Below are positions 24,273-32,119 of a stretch of DNA of 64,000 nucleotides, one piece after another (position 1 is the first letter of the stretch; each line of letters begins with the position of its first letter). The stretch is from G963677085 sp963677085. Its GTDB lineage: Bacteria > Planctomycetota > Planctomycetia > Pirellulales > Thermoguttaceae. The notes under the pieces are model-generated. The model was given only the letters and a program-made list of their open reading frames with translations. It was not told where the DNA came from and searched no databases. The translations under genes were made by a program, and so were the position numbers. The stretch covers positions 310,001 to 374,000 of the forward strand of contig CAXXFH010000004.1 of NCBI GenBank assembly GCA_963677085.2, in the 5' to 3' direction.

Positions 24273-25261
24273 TGGCCAGCCCTCGCCGGTTGCGTGGCCT
24301 GCGGCGAACCGTTGGGCTGCATTGCTTTGCACAGCGCATCGGCCACCTTTTGCAGATTGGCCAAAACGTCGCCGGCCAGAGGGTCGAGCGTTTCCACCCG
24401 GCCGCCGATCGCTTGGGCGACGGCTTCGGCCGAACGACTGGAAATCTGCGGCTGCACGAAGACGACCGTAGCCTGGGCCGCCCGGGCTTGCTGCTGAAGG
24501 GCCGTCATCTCTTGGTCGCTAGGCTCCTTACCTTGAATTTCCACGGGCACCTGCTTCAAGCCGTATTCGTCGGCGAAGTATCCCCACGCCGGATGGAACA
24601 CGAAGAACGATCGGCCCGCAAACGGTTTCAGCTTCTCACGCAATACAGCGTCTGCTTCGTCGACTCGTCGGCGGAATGCCTTGAGGTTGGCCTCGTACTC
24701 TGGTTGATGTTCGGGATCGATCTGACCGAGAGTCTCGGCGACCACCTGGGCCTGGACTTTCAACAACCGGGGGCTTAGCCAGATATGAGGGTCTTGTTCG
24801 CTGGCATGATGGGTGTGGTCATCGTGACCGTGGTTGTTATGGCCATGGTCGTCGTGCACGTGCCCGCCATGCTCGTGCTCGTCGTGGTGTACGTGGAAAG
24901 GCAGCTCGCAGAGGGTAATGCCGCGACGCATGTCGACCACCGGCACCTTGCCCGTGGCCTGCAAGGCGTGGAACCACTGCCCATCCTCGAACGGCACTCC
25001 CACGCGAAAAAAGACGGCCGAGCGCATCAGGCGACTGACTTGGGCTTCGGCGGGAGAGTACGTATGGGGGCTCTGCCCGGGCTCGACCACGGTGAGCACG
25101 TCAGCCCGATCGCCGGCGATCTGCTCGACGAGCCATGCCTGGGGCGCCACACTGACGGCCACGGCCAACTTGCCTGAGGTTGCATTGCTGCCGTCGCGAC
25201 ACCCCAGCCCAACAACCAGGGGCAACGCGATAACCACGACCAACCGCCACGCGAATTCCAT
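24269..25261 (-). CDS. znuA: Zinc-binding periplasmic protein (ZnuA-like)
   Basis: A 330-residue solute-binding protein of cluster A-I. The signal and lipobox LVVVIALPLVVGLGC suggest a lipoprotein. It has SVAPQAWLVEQIAGDRADVL, VEPGQSPHTYSPAEAQV with a metal-binding His, a His/Asp-rich loop (HHDEHEHGGHVHDDHGHNNH onward, about 30 residues) typical of zinc rather than manganese binders, and FVFHPAWGYFADEYGL. The ATG at 25261 has GGAGAGTGAG upstream; the longer frame start at 25375 has no signal peptide. First gene of the operon; see the palindrome upstream. Confidence 0.9.
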   Translation of the reverse strand: MEFAWRLVVVIALPLVVGLGCRDGSNATSGKLAVAVSVAPQAWLVEQIAGDRADVLTVVEPGQSPHTYSPAEAQVSRLMRSAVFFRVGVPFEDGQWFHALQATGKVPVVDMRRGITLCELPFHVHHDEHEHGGHVHDDHGHNNHGHDDHTHHASEQDPHIWLSPRLLKVQAQVVAETLGQIDPEHQPEYEANLKAFRRRVDEADAVLREKLKPFAGRSFFVFHPAWGYFADEYGLKQVPVEIQGKEPSDQEMTALQQQARAAQATVVFVQPQISSRSAEAVAQAIGGRVETLDPLAGDVLANLQKVADALCKAMQPNGSPQATQPARAGQ

Positions 25262-25337
25262 CGGCGACTCACTCTCCGACAACGGAGCACAAAAGGAACA
25301 ACAGGGCAATGTCATGCGAATCGTGGATTGATGAGTC

Positions 25338-25402
25338 GGGTGCCCGTGGCGGCTTGTCCGCCACTGCTGCAGCAAGGGCAGGCAAGCTGCTCAGGGCACC
25401 CA
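25338..25402. repeat. Nested palindromes GGGTGCCC / GGGCACCC
   Basis: Outer arms GGGTGCCC and GGGCACCC enclose the hairpin GTGGCGG-CTTG-TCCGCCAC and an inner GCAAG/CTTGC-like unit. It resembles the palindrome clusters at 33573-33630 and 30053-30108. It lies upstream of znuA. Confidence 0.45.
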
Positions 25403-25484
25403 TCGATCCACAATTGCCAGAAACAGTAGGGCAGGGGGGATGCCGGAAGATAGCCTCCCCCTACAGTCGTACTGATGATATGCA

Positions 25485-25503
25485 ATTGCAGTTAACTTGC
25501 AAT
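25485..25503 (-). promoter_or_regulatory. Fur/Zur-like 19-bp palindrome
   Basis: ATTGCAGTTAACTTGCAAT has perfect 6-base arms around a 7-base centre, the size and form of a Fur-family box. It lies about 225 bases upstream of znuA, the only operon start nearby, so zinc-dependent repression by a Zur protein is a reasonable guess. No Zur gene is in the window. Confidence 0.4.
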
Positions 25504-25601
25504 AGCGACGCCCATTACCCCGTATTTCCCCGCATTCCCAGCCAGAAGCACCATCAGCACTCCTCTGGACACTTCGACGGAGCCCACTGTGCCACTATTG
25601 G

Positions 25602-25810
25602 CAAGGATCGTTAAGTTTTTGCCAAAGATTAGCGACCAACGGGAGCGGGTTCTCGACTGGGTGCGGCAGCATCGTTTGGTTGGCGGCCCTGCCACCCTGT
25701 ACTACTAGCCTCAAAGATCGTTAAGTTTTTGCCAAAAATTAGCGACCAACGGGAGCGGGTTCTCGGCTGGGTGCGGCAGCATCGTTTGGTTGGCGGCCCT
25801 GCCGCCCTGT
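25602..25810 (+). repeat. Repeat family R1, tandem copies 3 and 4
   Basis: Two nearly identical units with an exact 110-base period (GTTAAGTTTTTGCCAAA at 25609 and 25719). Both contain TTAGCGACCAACGGGAGCGG; the second ends in the perfect hairpin GGCGGCCCTGCCGCC. The tandem pair is the best preserved example of the family. Confidence 0.8.
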
Positions 25811-26070
25811 GGAAAATCTGCCTGTTTCTTGACATCAGGGCCGCGGTCGTTCATCCTAGTAGCATTCGGCCGTCAGGACCAATGACTCTCCATACCGCGT
25901 GGCCTGCAGCAAAAATGTCTGCCGCCACCGACCGTTTCGCCTGTCCGCACCACGGCTGTATTACGGCTCTGAAAAAGTTTGCTGTTTTCGAGGTAGTTTC
26001 TCAACACGGCATCCGGCTCGTGCATCCGCTGAACGAACCGTTGCGTCACTGGTTTTGATACTGCTTCTTA

Positions 26071-26150
26071 GCAAACTTTTCGAGCGACCAACGAAGGTGG
26101 CTTCCTGCTTGGACATGGAAACACCGTTTGGTTGGCGGCGAAAGCCGCCC
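26071..26150 (+). repeat. Repeat family R1, copy 5
   Basis: A diverged copy: GAGCGACCAACGAAGG.GG, then ACACCGTTTGGTTGGCGG, ending in GGCGGCGAAAGCCGCC, a stem closed by a GAAA tetraloop. It ends 88 bases before the start of the 819-residue protein gene. Confidence 0.6.
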
Positions 26151-26237
26151 CGCGATACGCGTTGTTCTGGGTGGTGCTGCGCTTACTGCGTACGTTCTTA
26201 GCGAAACGGTTTCCGAATATATCACTGGAGAAGTACT

Positions 26238-28697
26238 ATGGTACCGAGACACGTCTCTTTGCTCCTTTTGCTGCTCGTTGCGACGTTGTTGCCCATCGAA
26301 AACGCCTCTTCCGCCGACGTAGCGTCTTCGACACTCAACGGCAACGAATCGTTGCCCTGTATCAGTGGGCGGTATCCTCATTTGGCCATGTTCAACCCCA
26401 GCGGCGAGTGCGGAATTGGGGCCGTGGTACCTTGGGCCGGCCGACTTTGGGCGATTACCTACCCGCCACACCAACCGTTTGGCAGCAAGGACTTTCTCTA
26501 CGAGATCGACGAATCGTTGCGCATGACGATCCGCCCGGAGAGCATTGGCGGAACGCCCGCCGACCGCATGATCCATCGCGAATCGAACCAGTTGATCATC
26601 GGACCGTATTTCATCGACACGCAACGCAACGTTCGTGTTATCCCCTACAAGAAGATGCCGGGCCGCCCGACGGCCGTCGCCCGACATTTGACCGACCCGG
26701 CCCACAAAGTCTATTTCTACTCGATGGAAGAGGGTCTGTATGAGGTCGACGTCGACACGCTCGACGTGACGACGCTACACAAAGACGCTCATGTGAAGGG
26801 CTTTACCGACGACTTGCCCGGCTACCACGGCAAAGGAGGATACAGCGGCCAGGGCCGACTCGTCGTGGCCAACAATGGCGAAAGAAAAAGCCCCCATTTG
26901 CCGTTCTACGATACCTCGGGCTGCCTGGCCGAGTTCAACGGCAAGGACTGGACCACGATCGAAACCAACCAGTTTTGCGAAGTGACCGGACCGGGTGGAA
27001 TCTATGGAAACGCTAAGACCACTGACCCGCTCTGGGCCACCGGGTGGGACAAACGCTCGGTGCTACTGAAACTGCTCGATAAGGGACAGTGGCATACCTT
27101 CCGGCTACCGATCGCCGACTACTCCTATGTCGCCCATCACGGTTGGTACACCGAGTGGCCGCGAATTCGCGAGGTGGTGCCGGCTACCAACGGCCAACCG
27201 GCCAAGCTGCTGATGAACATGCACGGGCAATTCTTCGATTTTCCCAAAACGTTCTCGGTCGGCAACACGGCGGGCCTGCGGCCGTTGAGCAGCTACCTGA
27301 AAATCACGGGCGACTACTGCAACTGGCGAGGACAGATCGTCGTTGCCTGTGATGATACGTCGATTATGGACAACCCCTTGGCCGGGCAATCGCAGTCGAA
27401 CCTTTGGTTCACCTCCTGGGACACACTGGCCAACTTGAGCAAACCGGTCGGCTACGGTGGCCCCTGGTGGAAAGACGACCTGACGGCCGACCACCTGTCC
27501 TCCGAACCGTATCTTTTCGACGGCTATGAAAAACGCGTAGTCCACTTGGCGCATCAGTCCGACTACCCGGTGAAGTTCACGTTGCAACTCGATCGCCAGG
27601 GCAATGGCCAGTGGGAAACCTACAAAACGGTTGAAGTGCCGGCCAAAGGTTATGTCTATCACATTTTCCCGGCGGATCTTTCGGCCACGTGGGTTCGGGT
27701 ACAAGCCGACAAGCCGTGCGCGGCGGCGACCGCCTACTTCCACTACGGTCCTTCCGGCGGAACCGAGGAAGACGTCGCGATGTTTGCCGGCCTTGCTCGA
27801 ATCGACGCCGACGGCGCTCATTCGGTGGGCGTCATTCGTCCGCGTGGCGGCAATTTGGGCACGCTACAGTTTCTCGCCCAATCGGTCGACGCCCAGGGCA
27901 ACGTCACCCCGGCGGCCTACTACGAAATCGACAAAGACATGCGGCTGACGGCCTCGTCCAACAGCACCAAGGAGCAAGGCTACATGCAGAAGAAGGCCGT
28001 GGTCACCAAGGCCGACTTCTCGGTCGATCGGGCGTCGGTCGTAATCACCGAGGGACAAAACCACTGGCGATTGCCGAAGAGCCACTCCGATTACGATCAG
28101 GCTTGGCCAGCTGGATGGCCACGTGGCATTCGCGAGGTCGCCACGGAGCGCAATTTGCTGAACTGCCACGGTACGTTTTACGTGCTGCCACGTGCCACCG
28201 CCGGCGGATTTTGCGCGATCAAGCCCGTCTGTACTCACAACCGCCGCATTACCGACTTCTGTACGTGGCGAGGCCTGCTGGTGCTAGCCGGTTGCCGCAG
28301 CGACGCGCCGTCCGACGGCCATCTGGTCAAATCGGACGACGGCCAAGCGGCGCTCTGGTTCGGCGATATCGACGACCTTTGGCATCTCGGTAAACCGCGT
28401 GGCATCGGCGGTCCCTGGCTCGACACGGCAGTGAAGGCCGGGCAACCATCGGATCCGTACCTTATGACCGGCTACGACGAGAAGACGCTCGCCCTGCGAC
28501 ATGACGCCGATGCCGAGGTCACCTTCACCGTCGAAGTCGACTTCCTTCGCGACGGCACGTGGACACCGTACGCAACATTCCGCGCAGCCCCGGGCCAAAC
28601 CGTCGAACACGCCTTTCCCGACGGGTTCAGTGCCCATTGGGTCCGTGTGACGGCCGACCGCGACTGTACGGCCACGGCCCAGTTAACGTACCGCTAG
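26238..28697 (+). CDS. Exported protein with internal duplication (beta-propeller-like)
   Basis: An 819-residue protein with signal peptide VSLLLLLLVATLLPIENASS. The N-terminal half has propeller-like blades (YPHLAMFNPSGECGIGAVV, then RLWAITYPPHQPFGSKDFLY and TGWDKRSVLLKLLDKGQW). A unit of about 210 residues occurs twice, at roughly 285-505 and 607-819. Paired landmarks: WYTEWPRIREV / AGWPRGIREV, MNMHGQFFDFP / LNCHGTFYVLP, DYCNWRGQIVVA / DFCTWRGLLVLA, GYGGPWWKDD / GIGGPWLDTA, EPYLFDGYEKRVVHLAH / DPYLMTGYDEKTLALRH, and HIFPADLSATWVRVQAD / HAFPDGFSAHWVRVTAD. I do not recognise a characterised family. Its place near glycoside hydrolases suggests a role at the cell surface or in polysaccharide handling, but this is inference. 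GGAGAAG precedes the ATG. Confidence 0.8.
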   Translation: MVPRHVSLLLLLLVATLLPIENASSADVASSTLNGNESLPCISGRYPHLAMFNPSGECGIGAVVPWAGRLWAITYPPHQPFGSKDFLYEIDESLRMTIRPESIGGTPADRMIHRESNQLIIGPYFIDTQRNVRVIPYKKMPGRPTAVARHLTDPAHKVYFYSMEEGLYEVDVDTLDVTTLHKDAHVKGFTDDLPGYHGKGGYSGQGRLVVANNGERKSPHLPFYDTSGCLAEFNGKDWTTIETNQFCEVTGPGGIYGNAKTTDPLWATGWDKRSVLLKLLDKGQWHTFRLPIADYSYVAHHGWYTEWPRIREVVPATNGQPAKLLMNMHGQFFDFPKTFSVGNTAGLRPLSSYLKITGDYCNWRGQIVVACDDTSIMDNPLAGQSQSNLWFTSWDTLANLSKPVGYGGPWWKDDLTADHLSSEPYLFDGYEKRVVHLAHQSDYPVKFTLQLDRQGNGQWETYKTVEVPAKGYVYHIFPADLSATWVRVQADKPCAAATAYFHYGPSGGTEEDVAMFAGLARIDADGAHSVGVIRPRGGNLGTLQFLAQSVDAQGNVTPAAYYEIDKDMRLTASSNSTKEQGYMQKKAVVTKADFSVDRASVVITEGQNHWRLPKSHSDYDQAWPAGWPRGIREVATERNLLNCHGTFYVLPRATAGGFCAIKPVCTHNRRITDFCTWRGLLVLAGCRSDAPSDGHLVKSDDGQAALWFGDIDDLWHLGKPRGIGGPWLDTAVKAGQPSDPYLMTGYDEKTLALRHDADAEVTFTVEVDFLRDGTWTPYATFRAAPGQTVEHAFPDGFSAHWVRVTADRDCTATAQLTYR

Positions 28698-29060
28698 ACA
28701 TTCGTTTTTCCCCTCTCCCTGTCACCGATTTCCCCTCTCCCCGTCACCGAGAGGGGCCGCAACCGCGTCTCCCCTCTCCCTTCGAGGGAGAGGGGCCGGG
28801 GGTGAGGGTGTTTGCGCCAGAATGGTCGCAGGACGGCCAGCCAAGCGTGACCCAAATCGACAAACACTTTGACCGACACTGTCATTGTCGTATCGGACAG
28901 TTTGCTTACGATTAAGTGTGGCAGAGGCGGGAGGGGCGTGCGCATCACAACTTCCTGCCTCTCGATGTCTGATTGCTAATGGTTTGCTGCGACTCACGCC
29001 ACATTCCACTTCGGTTACGGCGGTGTCGTTTGACTTGTCTGTCATAAGGAGCCGCATATC
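28698..29060. other. Intergenic region with CTCTCCC hairpin repeats
   Basis: Bases 28709-28810 hold three related units, the last being CCCTCTCCC..GAGGGAGAGGGG followed by CCGGGGGTGAGGG, a dispersed repeat also at 31164, 36515, 39219 and 62640. The remainder (28811-29060) has no supported gene and contains the ribosome binding site AAGGAG of the next gene. Confidence 0.6.
28709..28810. repeat. Repeat family R3 (CTCTCCC hairpin), copy 1
   Basis: A terminator-like palindrome, CCCTCTCCCTTCGAGGGAGA, then GGGGCCGGGGGTGAGGG, preceded by two partial units. It follows the stop of the 819-residue protein gene and may end its transcript. Confidence 0.6.
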
Positions 29061-29969
29061 ATGGTCTCCGTTCGCACCTCTGCGATTCACTCACTTGCTG
29101 TCGTTCTTGTGTTGGCCGCTTCTTGCTCGTACGCAGCGGCCGACGTGATTGTCGACTACTTCAACGGCTATGGTGCGACCGACACGGCATTGGCTGGAAA
29201 CGGAACCGCCGGCAGCGGTTGGGCCGGTGTCTGGACGGCGCAAACATCCGGCGGGACTCCGCTGAACGACGTAGATTATGTCGCTGGCGCCAGTCTATCG
29301 TTCAGCAACCCCGGTTACAGCAACGCGGGAAACTTGACGGGCAGCGCCGACGGAACGGCCGGCGAACTCACCGGGGCCAGCAGCCCCAGTAGTGCCACCT
29401 ATCGCCAGTTCGCCACGCCGCTTACCGGGACGATTTGGGTAAGCGCTCTGGCTCGAATCGACAGCCCGAATGATGCGGCCCTCCTGTGGTTCGACTGCAA
29501 CACAAGCAGCAGTAGCGGAAATAACGCCATCGGCCTCTTCGGTACGTCGGATACGGCGACTAGTCCCTTTTTCAAGTACGCCGGCAGCGCCAGTTGGACG
29601 TCGGATTCATTTGCCGTAAACCAGACTTATCTCTACCTGGCAAAAATCGTCATCGACCAGAGCGGTACCAACGATTCCATCGAGTATTGGATCAAATCCT
29701 CAGGCGATACCACACCGATCACCGAGTCCACCCTGGGGACTCCGATTGCCAGCCGCAACACGGCCGACGCCCTGGGAACCGCGCTGGAACGCATCGGCGT
29801 TTCGTTCGATCAGTCAAGCGGCGGTCAGCAATTGGACAACCTTCGGATCAGCAACGGACCGAACGGATTCGACGACGTGATGGGCGTGCCCGAGCCGTCG
29901 ACCCTGGTCTTGGCACTATTGGCGTCGATCACCATCGTCGGAATCGTTCGGCTGCGTCGTCTGGCGTAA
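29061..29969 (+). CDS. PEP-CTERM exported protein
   Basis: A 302-residue exported protein. It has a signal peptide (SLAVVLVLAASCSYAAADV), a Gly/Ser/Thr-rich beta-sandwich-like body (DYFNGYGATDTALAGNGTAG, then AGSGWAGVWTAQ), and at the C-terminus the sorting signal VPEPSTLVLALLASITIVGI with a final RLRRLA. PEP-CTERM proteins are processed by exosortase and anchored or released at the cell surface, often in biofilm matrix. The ligand is unknown. AAGGAG precedes the ATG. It resembles the proteins at 43032 and 44884 in overall plan (lamin-G/concanavalin-like). Confidence 0.85.
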   Translation: MVSVRTSAIHSLAVVLVLAASCSYAAADVIVDYFNGYGATDTALAGNGTAGSGWAGVWTAQTSGGTPLNDVDYVAGASLSFSNPGYSNAGNLTGSADGTAGELTGASSPSSATYRQFATPLTGTIWVSALARIDSPNDAALLWFDCNTSSSSGNNAIGLFGTSDTATSPFFKYAGSASWTSDSFAVNQTYLYLAKIVIDQSGTNDSIEYWIKSSGDTTPITESTLGTPIASRNTADALGTALERIGVSFDQSSGGQQLDNLRISNGPNGFDDVMGVPEPSTLVLALLASITIVGIVRLRRLA

Positions 29970-30016
29970 ACACAACGCACGCGTCTTGACTATTCCATCT
30001 CATTCACGGGCGTGGC

Positions 30017-31000
30017 ATGACCGGATTTACTCGCAATCCCATCTCTCGCATGTGTGCCACTGGCTCTGCCAGTGCAGAGCAAAAAGCACTGGCGAAGCGA
30101 GTGGCACGACTACGTGGCTTCACCCTAGTCGAGCTTCTGGTGGTCATCGCGATCATCGGCATTCTGATCGCGCTGCTTCTGCCGGCCGTGCAAACCGCGA
30201 GGGAAGCCGCCCGGCGAATGCAATGCTCGAACAACCTGCGGCAGATGGGCCTCGCCATCCACAACTACATGGCACAACACAACGAGTGCCTCCCGCTGGG
30301 CAATCCCGGCGTGCAACGCCACGGTCTGTTCACGCAGATGCTGCCGTACTTGGAACAGACGGCCATTTACGACGATATCGATATCAACGGCAATACGTTC
30401 GATTCGGCCGTAGAAATCTACCGCTACACCTCCATCCCTGCCTACTTCTGCCCTAGTTACCCCGGCGACCCGGTTGTTGAAAACGCGTCGAATACGTACA
30501 TGGATGGCGCTTCCTGTACGTACCAGGGCGTAGCGGGCGTCCTGCGCGATGGCGAGCCAACAACTACTCCGGCGGCCGGCCCGAATGCGGGCGACATTCC
30601 GCTTAATGGCCTATTCGGATGGGACCTGGTGCGACGGGCACGCCAAGTGACCGACGGGCTGAGCAACACCCTGGCTATCGGCGAATATGTTCACCACGAC
30701 GAGACGGGCGAATTCGGCGGTTTTCCGGGCAATGTGCGGCCGTGGATTCTCGGCGGGCTGAGCGACAAGTCGAGCTACGTCTTTCGCGTGCTCGAATATC
30801 CGATCAATTCCCCGGTGCAACGCAAGGCCGACGGCATTCCCTTCAATCATCTCCCGCTGGGAAGCATGCACCCGGGCGGGGCCAATTTCCTAGTGGCCGA
30901 CGGGAGTGTCGCCTTTCTCTCGGAAACACTCGATCTGGACGCCTACAAGGCCCTGGGCACCATCGACGGCGGCGAGCTTGAAGGGCATTTGCCGGAGTGA
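30017..31000 (+). CDS. DUF1559 prepilin-like protein 1
   Basis: A protein of up to 327 residues with a type IV pilin-like leader, GFTLVELLVVIAIIGILIAL, then LLPAVQTAREAARRMQCSNN, and the DUF1559 body ending MHPGGANFLVADGSVAFLSE. Such proteins are abundant in Planctomycetes and are thought to be exported surface or pseudopilin proteins. The start is doubtful. The ATG at 30017 gives a leader of 33 residues, of which the middle is encoded by a palindromic repeat (30053-30108). The GTG at 30101 gives MARLRG-FTLVELL, matching the paralogue at 45878 (MKRLRFG-FTLVELL), but lacks a clear ribosome site. The repeat probably inserted in the leader region. Confidence 0.85.
   Translation: MTGFTRNPISRMCATGSASAEQKALAKRVARLRGFTLVELLVVIAIIGILIALLLPAVQTAREAARRMQCSNNLRQMGLAIHNYMAQHNECLPLGNPGVQRHGLFTQMLPYLEQTAIYDDIDINGNTFDSAVEIYRYTSIPAYFCPSYPGDPVVENASNTYMDGASCTYQGVAGVLRDGEPTTTPAAGPNAGDIPLNGLFGWDLVRRARQVTDGLSNTLAIGEYVHHDETGEFGGFPGNVRPWILGGLSDKSSYVFRVLEYPINSPVQRKADGIPFNHLPLGSMHPGGANFLVADGSVAFLSETLDLDAYKALGTIDGGELEGHLPE
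30053..30108. repeat. GTGCCACTGGC palindrome in leader of DUF1559 gene
   Basis: GTGCCACTGGCTCTGCCAGTGC and its near inverse (GCACTGGCGAAGCGAGTGGC, then AC) face each other across a loop AGAGCAAAAA, with three mismatches in 22 pairs. The same unit occurs at 36652 (GTGCCACTGGCTCCGCCAGT) and, in related form, at 33606-33630. Confidence 0.6.
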
Positions 31001-31163
31001 TTTGGTACCTAACCTGGATTTCTCACCATGACGATCAAGAATGAATTATGAATGATGAAGTATAACCTTGGCCTTTATACTTTAGAATTCATCCTTGTGT
31101 TCGTTCCGAATTCCATGGACTCCGTGGCTGCGTGGTTAATTCGGTTGTAAGACACTCAGGCCA

Positions 31164-31205
31164 ACACCCTCACCCCCGGCCCCTCTCCCTCAAAGGGAGA
31201 GGGGG
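31164..31205. repeat. Repeat family R3, copy 2
   Basis: CCCTCACCCCCGGCCCCTCTCC, then CTCAAAGGGAGAGGGGG: the inverted orientation of the unit at 28769-28810. It lies between the converging ends of the DUF1559 gene and the SMP-30 gene, a terminator position. Confidence 0.55.
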
Positions 31206-31218
31206 GACGCGCTGGTTT

Positions 31219-32088
31219 TCAGCCCGCGTATTCGTTCGTGGGCATTCCCTTTACGCCCGGTCGTAGGGCGAAAATGCCGCCTGAATGTGGATAGCGTTGG
31301 AGTGTCTCGTCGTCCAACCCGCGTTGGGCCGTCGTGATGTAGAGCACGTCGAGTTGCTCGCCACCAAAGGCACACGACGTGACGCGCTGGGCAGGCAACG
31401 AAACCGTGTCGAGCAGTTCGCCCTCGGGGCTCCATCGGGTTACGCGTGCACCGTCCCAATGGGCAATCCAGAGCGCCCCTTCGGCGTCGACGGTCATCCC
31501 GTCGGGCACACCCGCATCGGCGTCGATACGAATCAATACCCGGCGGTTAGAAATCTCGCCCGTCTCGCGGCAGTAGTCGAACGCCACGACCTCGCGGGTT
31601 GGCGAGTCGATGTGGTACATCGTCTTCGCGTCGGGGCTCCAGTCGAGGCCGTTGGAGACCGTCACCCCTTCGAACAGCTTGCGCAGCGTACCGTCGACTT
31701 CGAAGCAATAAAAGCTACCGGCTTTGGGTTCCTTCTGCATGCTCATCGTACCGGCCCAGAAGCGGCCGGCCGGGTCGACTTTGCCGTCGTTGAACCGGTT
31801 GTTGGGCAAGTCGCTCTCGGGATCGCAAACGACCTCATGTTCGCCGGAGTCCACGGAAAACGTCTCCAAGCCGCGTTCGGTCGCCAGCATCAATCCGCCG
31901 GCCGCCCGGGGCACCGCCGCGCCGACCTGGCAGCCGATCTCAAAGACCTTGTCGTCCGAACCGTCGGGCTCGTGGATGTGGACTTTTCCCTCGGTAATGT
32001 CGATCCAGTAGAGCCGCTGCTCGCGCGGATGCCAAAATGGACCTTCGGCCAGGGTTGCTTTAGCGTCGATGTAGAGTTCAACGTTCAA
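31219..32088 (-). CDS. SMP-30/gluconolactonase family protein
   Basis: A 289-residue cytoplasmic six-bladed propeller that hydrolyses sugar lactones. Key landmarks: LAEGPFWHPREQRLYWIDI with the metal-binding Glu, NRFNDGKVDPAGRFWAGTM with the Asn, SNGLDWSPDAKTMYHIDS with the Asn-Gly-Leu-Asp signature, and VPDGMTVDAEGALWIAHW with the second Asp. The start is a TTG at 32088 with GGAGG seven bases before it; no Met fits the family N-terminus better. It is the last gene of the leftward carbohydrate cluster and probably opens the lactone made by the SDR dehydrogenase. The sugar is not known. Confidence 0.85.
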   Translation of the reverse strand: MNVELYIDAKATLAEGPFWHPREQRLYWIDITEGKVHIHEPDGSDDKVFEIGCQVGAAVPRAAGGLMLATERGLETFSVDSGEHEVVCDPESDLPNNRFNDGKVDPAGRFWAGTMSMQKEPKAGSFYCFEVDGTLRKLFEGVTVSNGLDWSPDAKTMYHIDSPTREVVAFDYCRETGEISNRRVLIRIDADAGVPDGMTVDAEGALWIAHWDGARVTRWSPEGELLDTVSLPAQRVTSCAFGGEQLDVLYITTAQRGLDDETLQRYPHSGGIFALRPGVKGMPTNEYAG

Positions 32089-32119
32089 TGGTTTCCTCCG
32101 TCTCCCGCGATCTTGCCCC

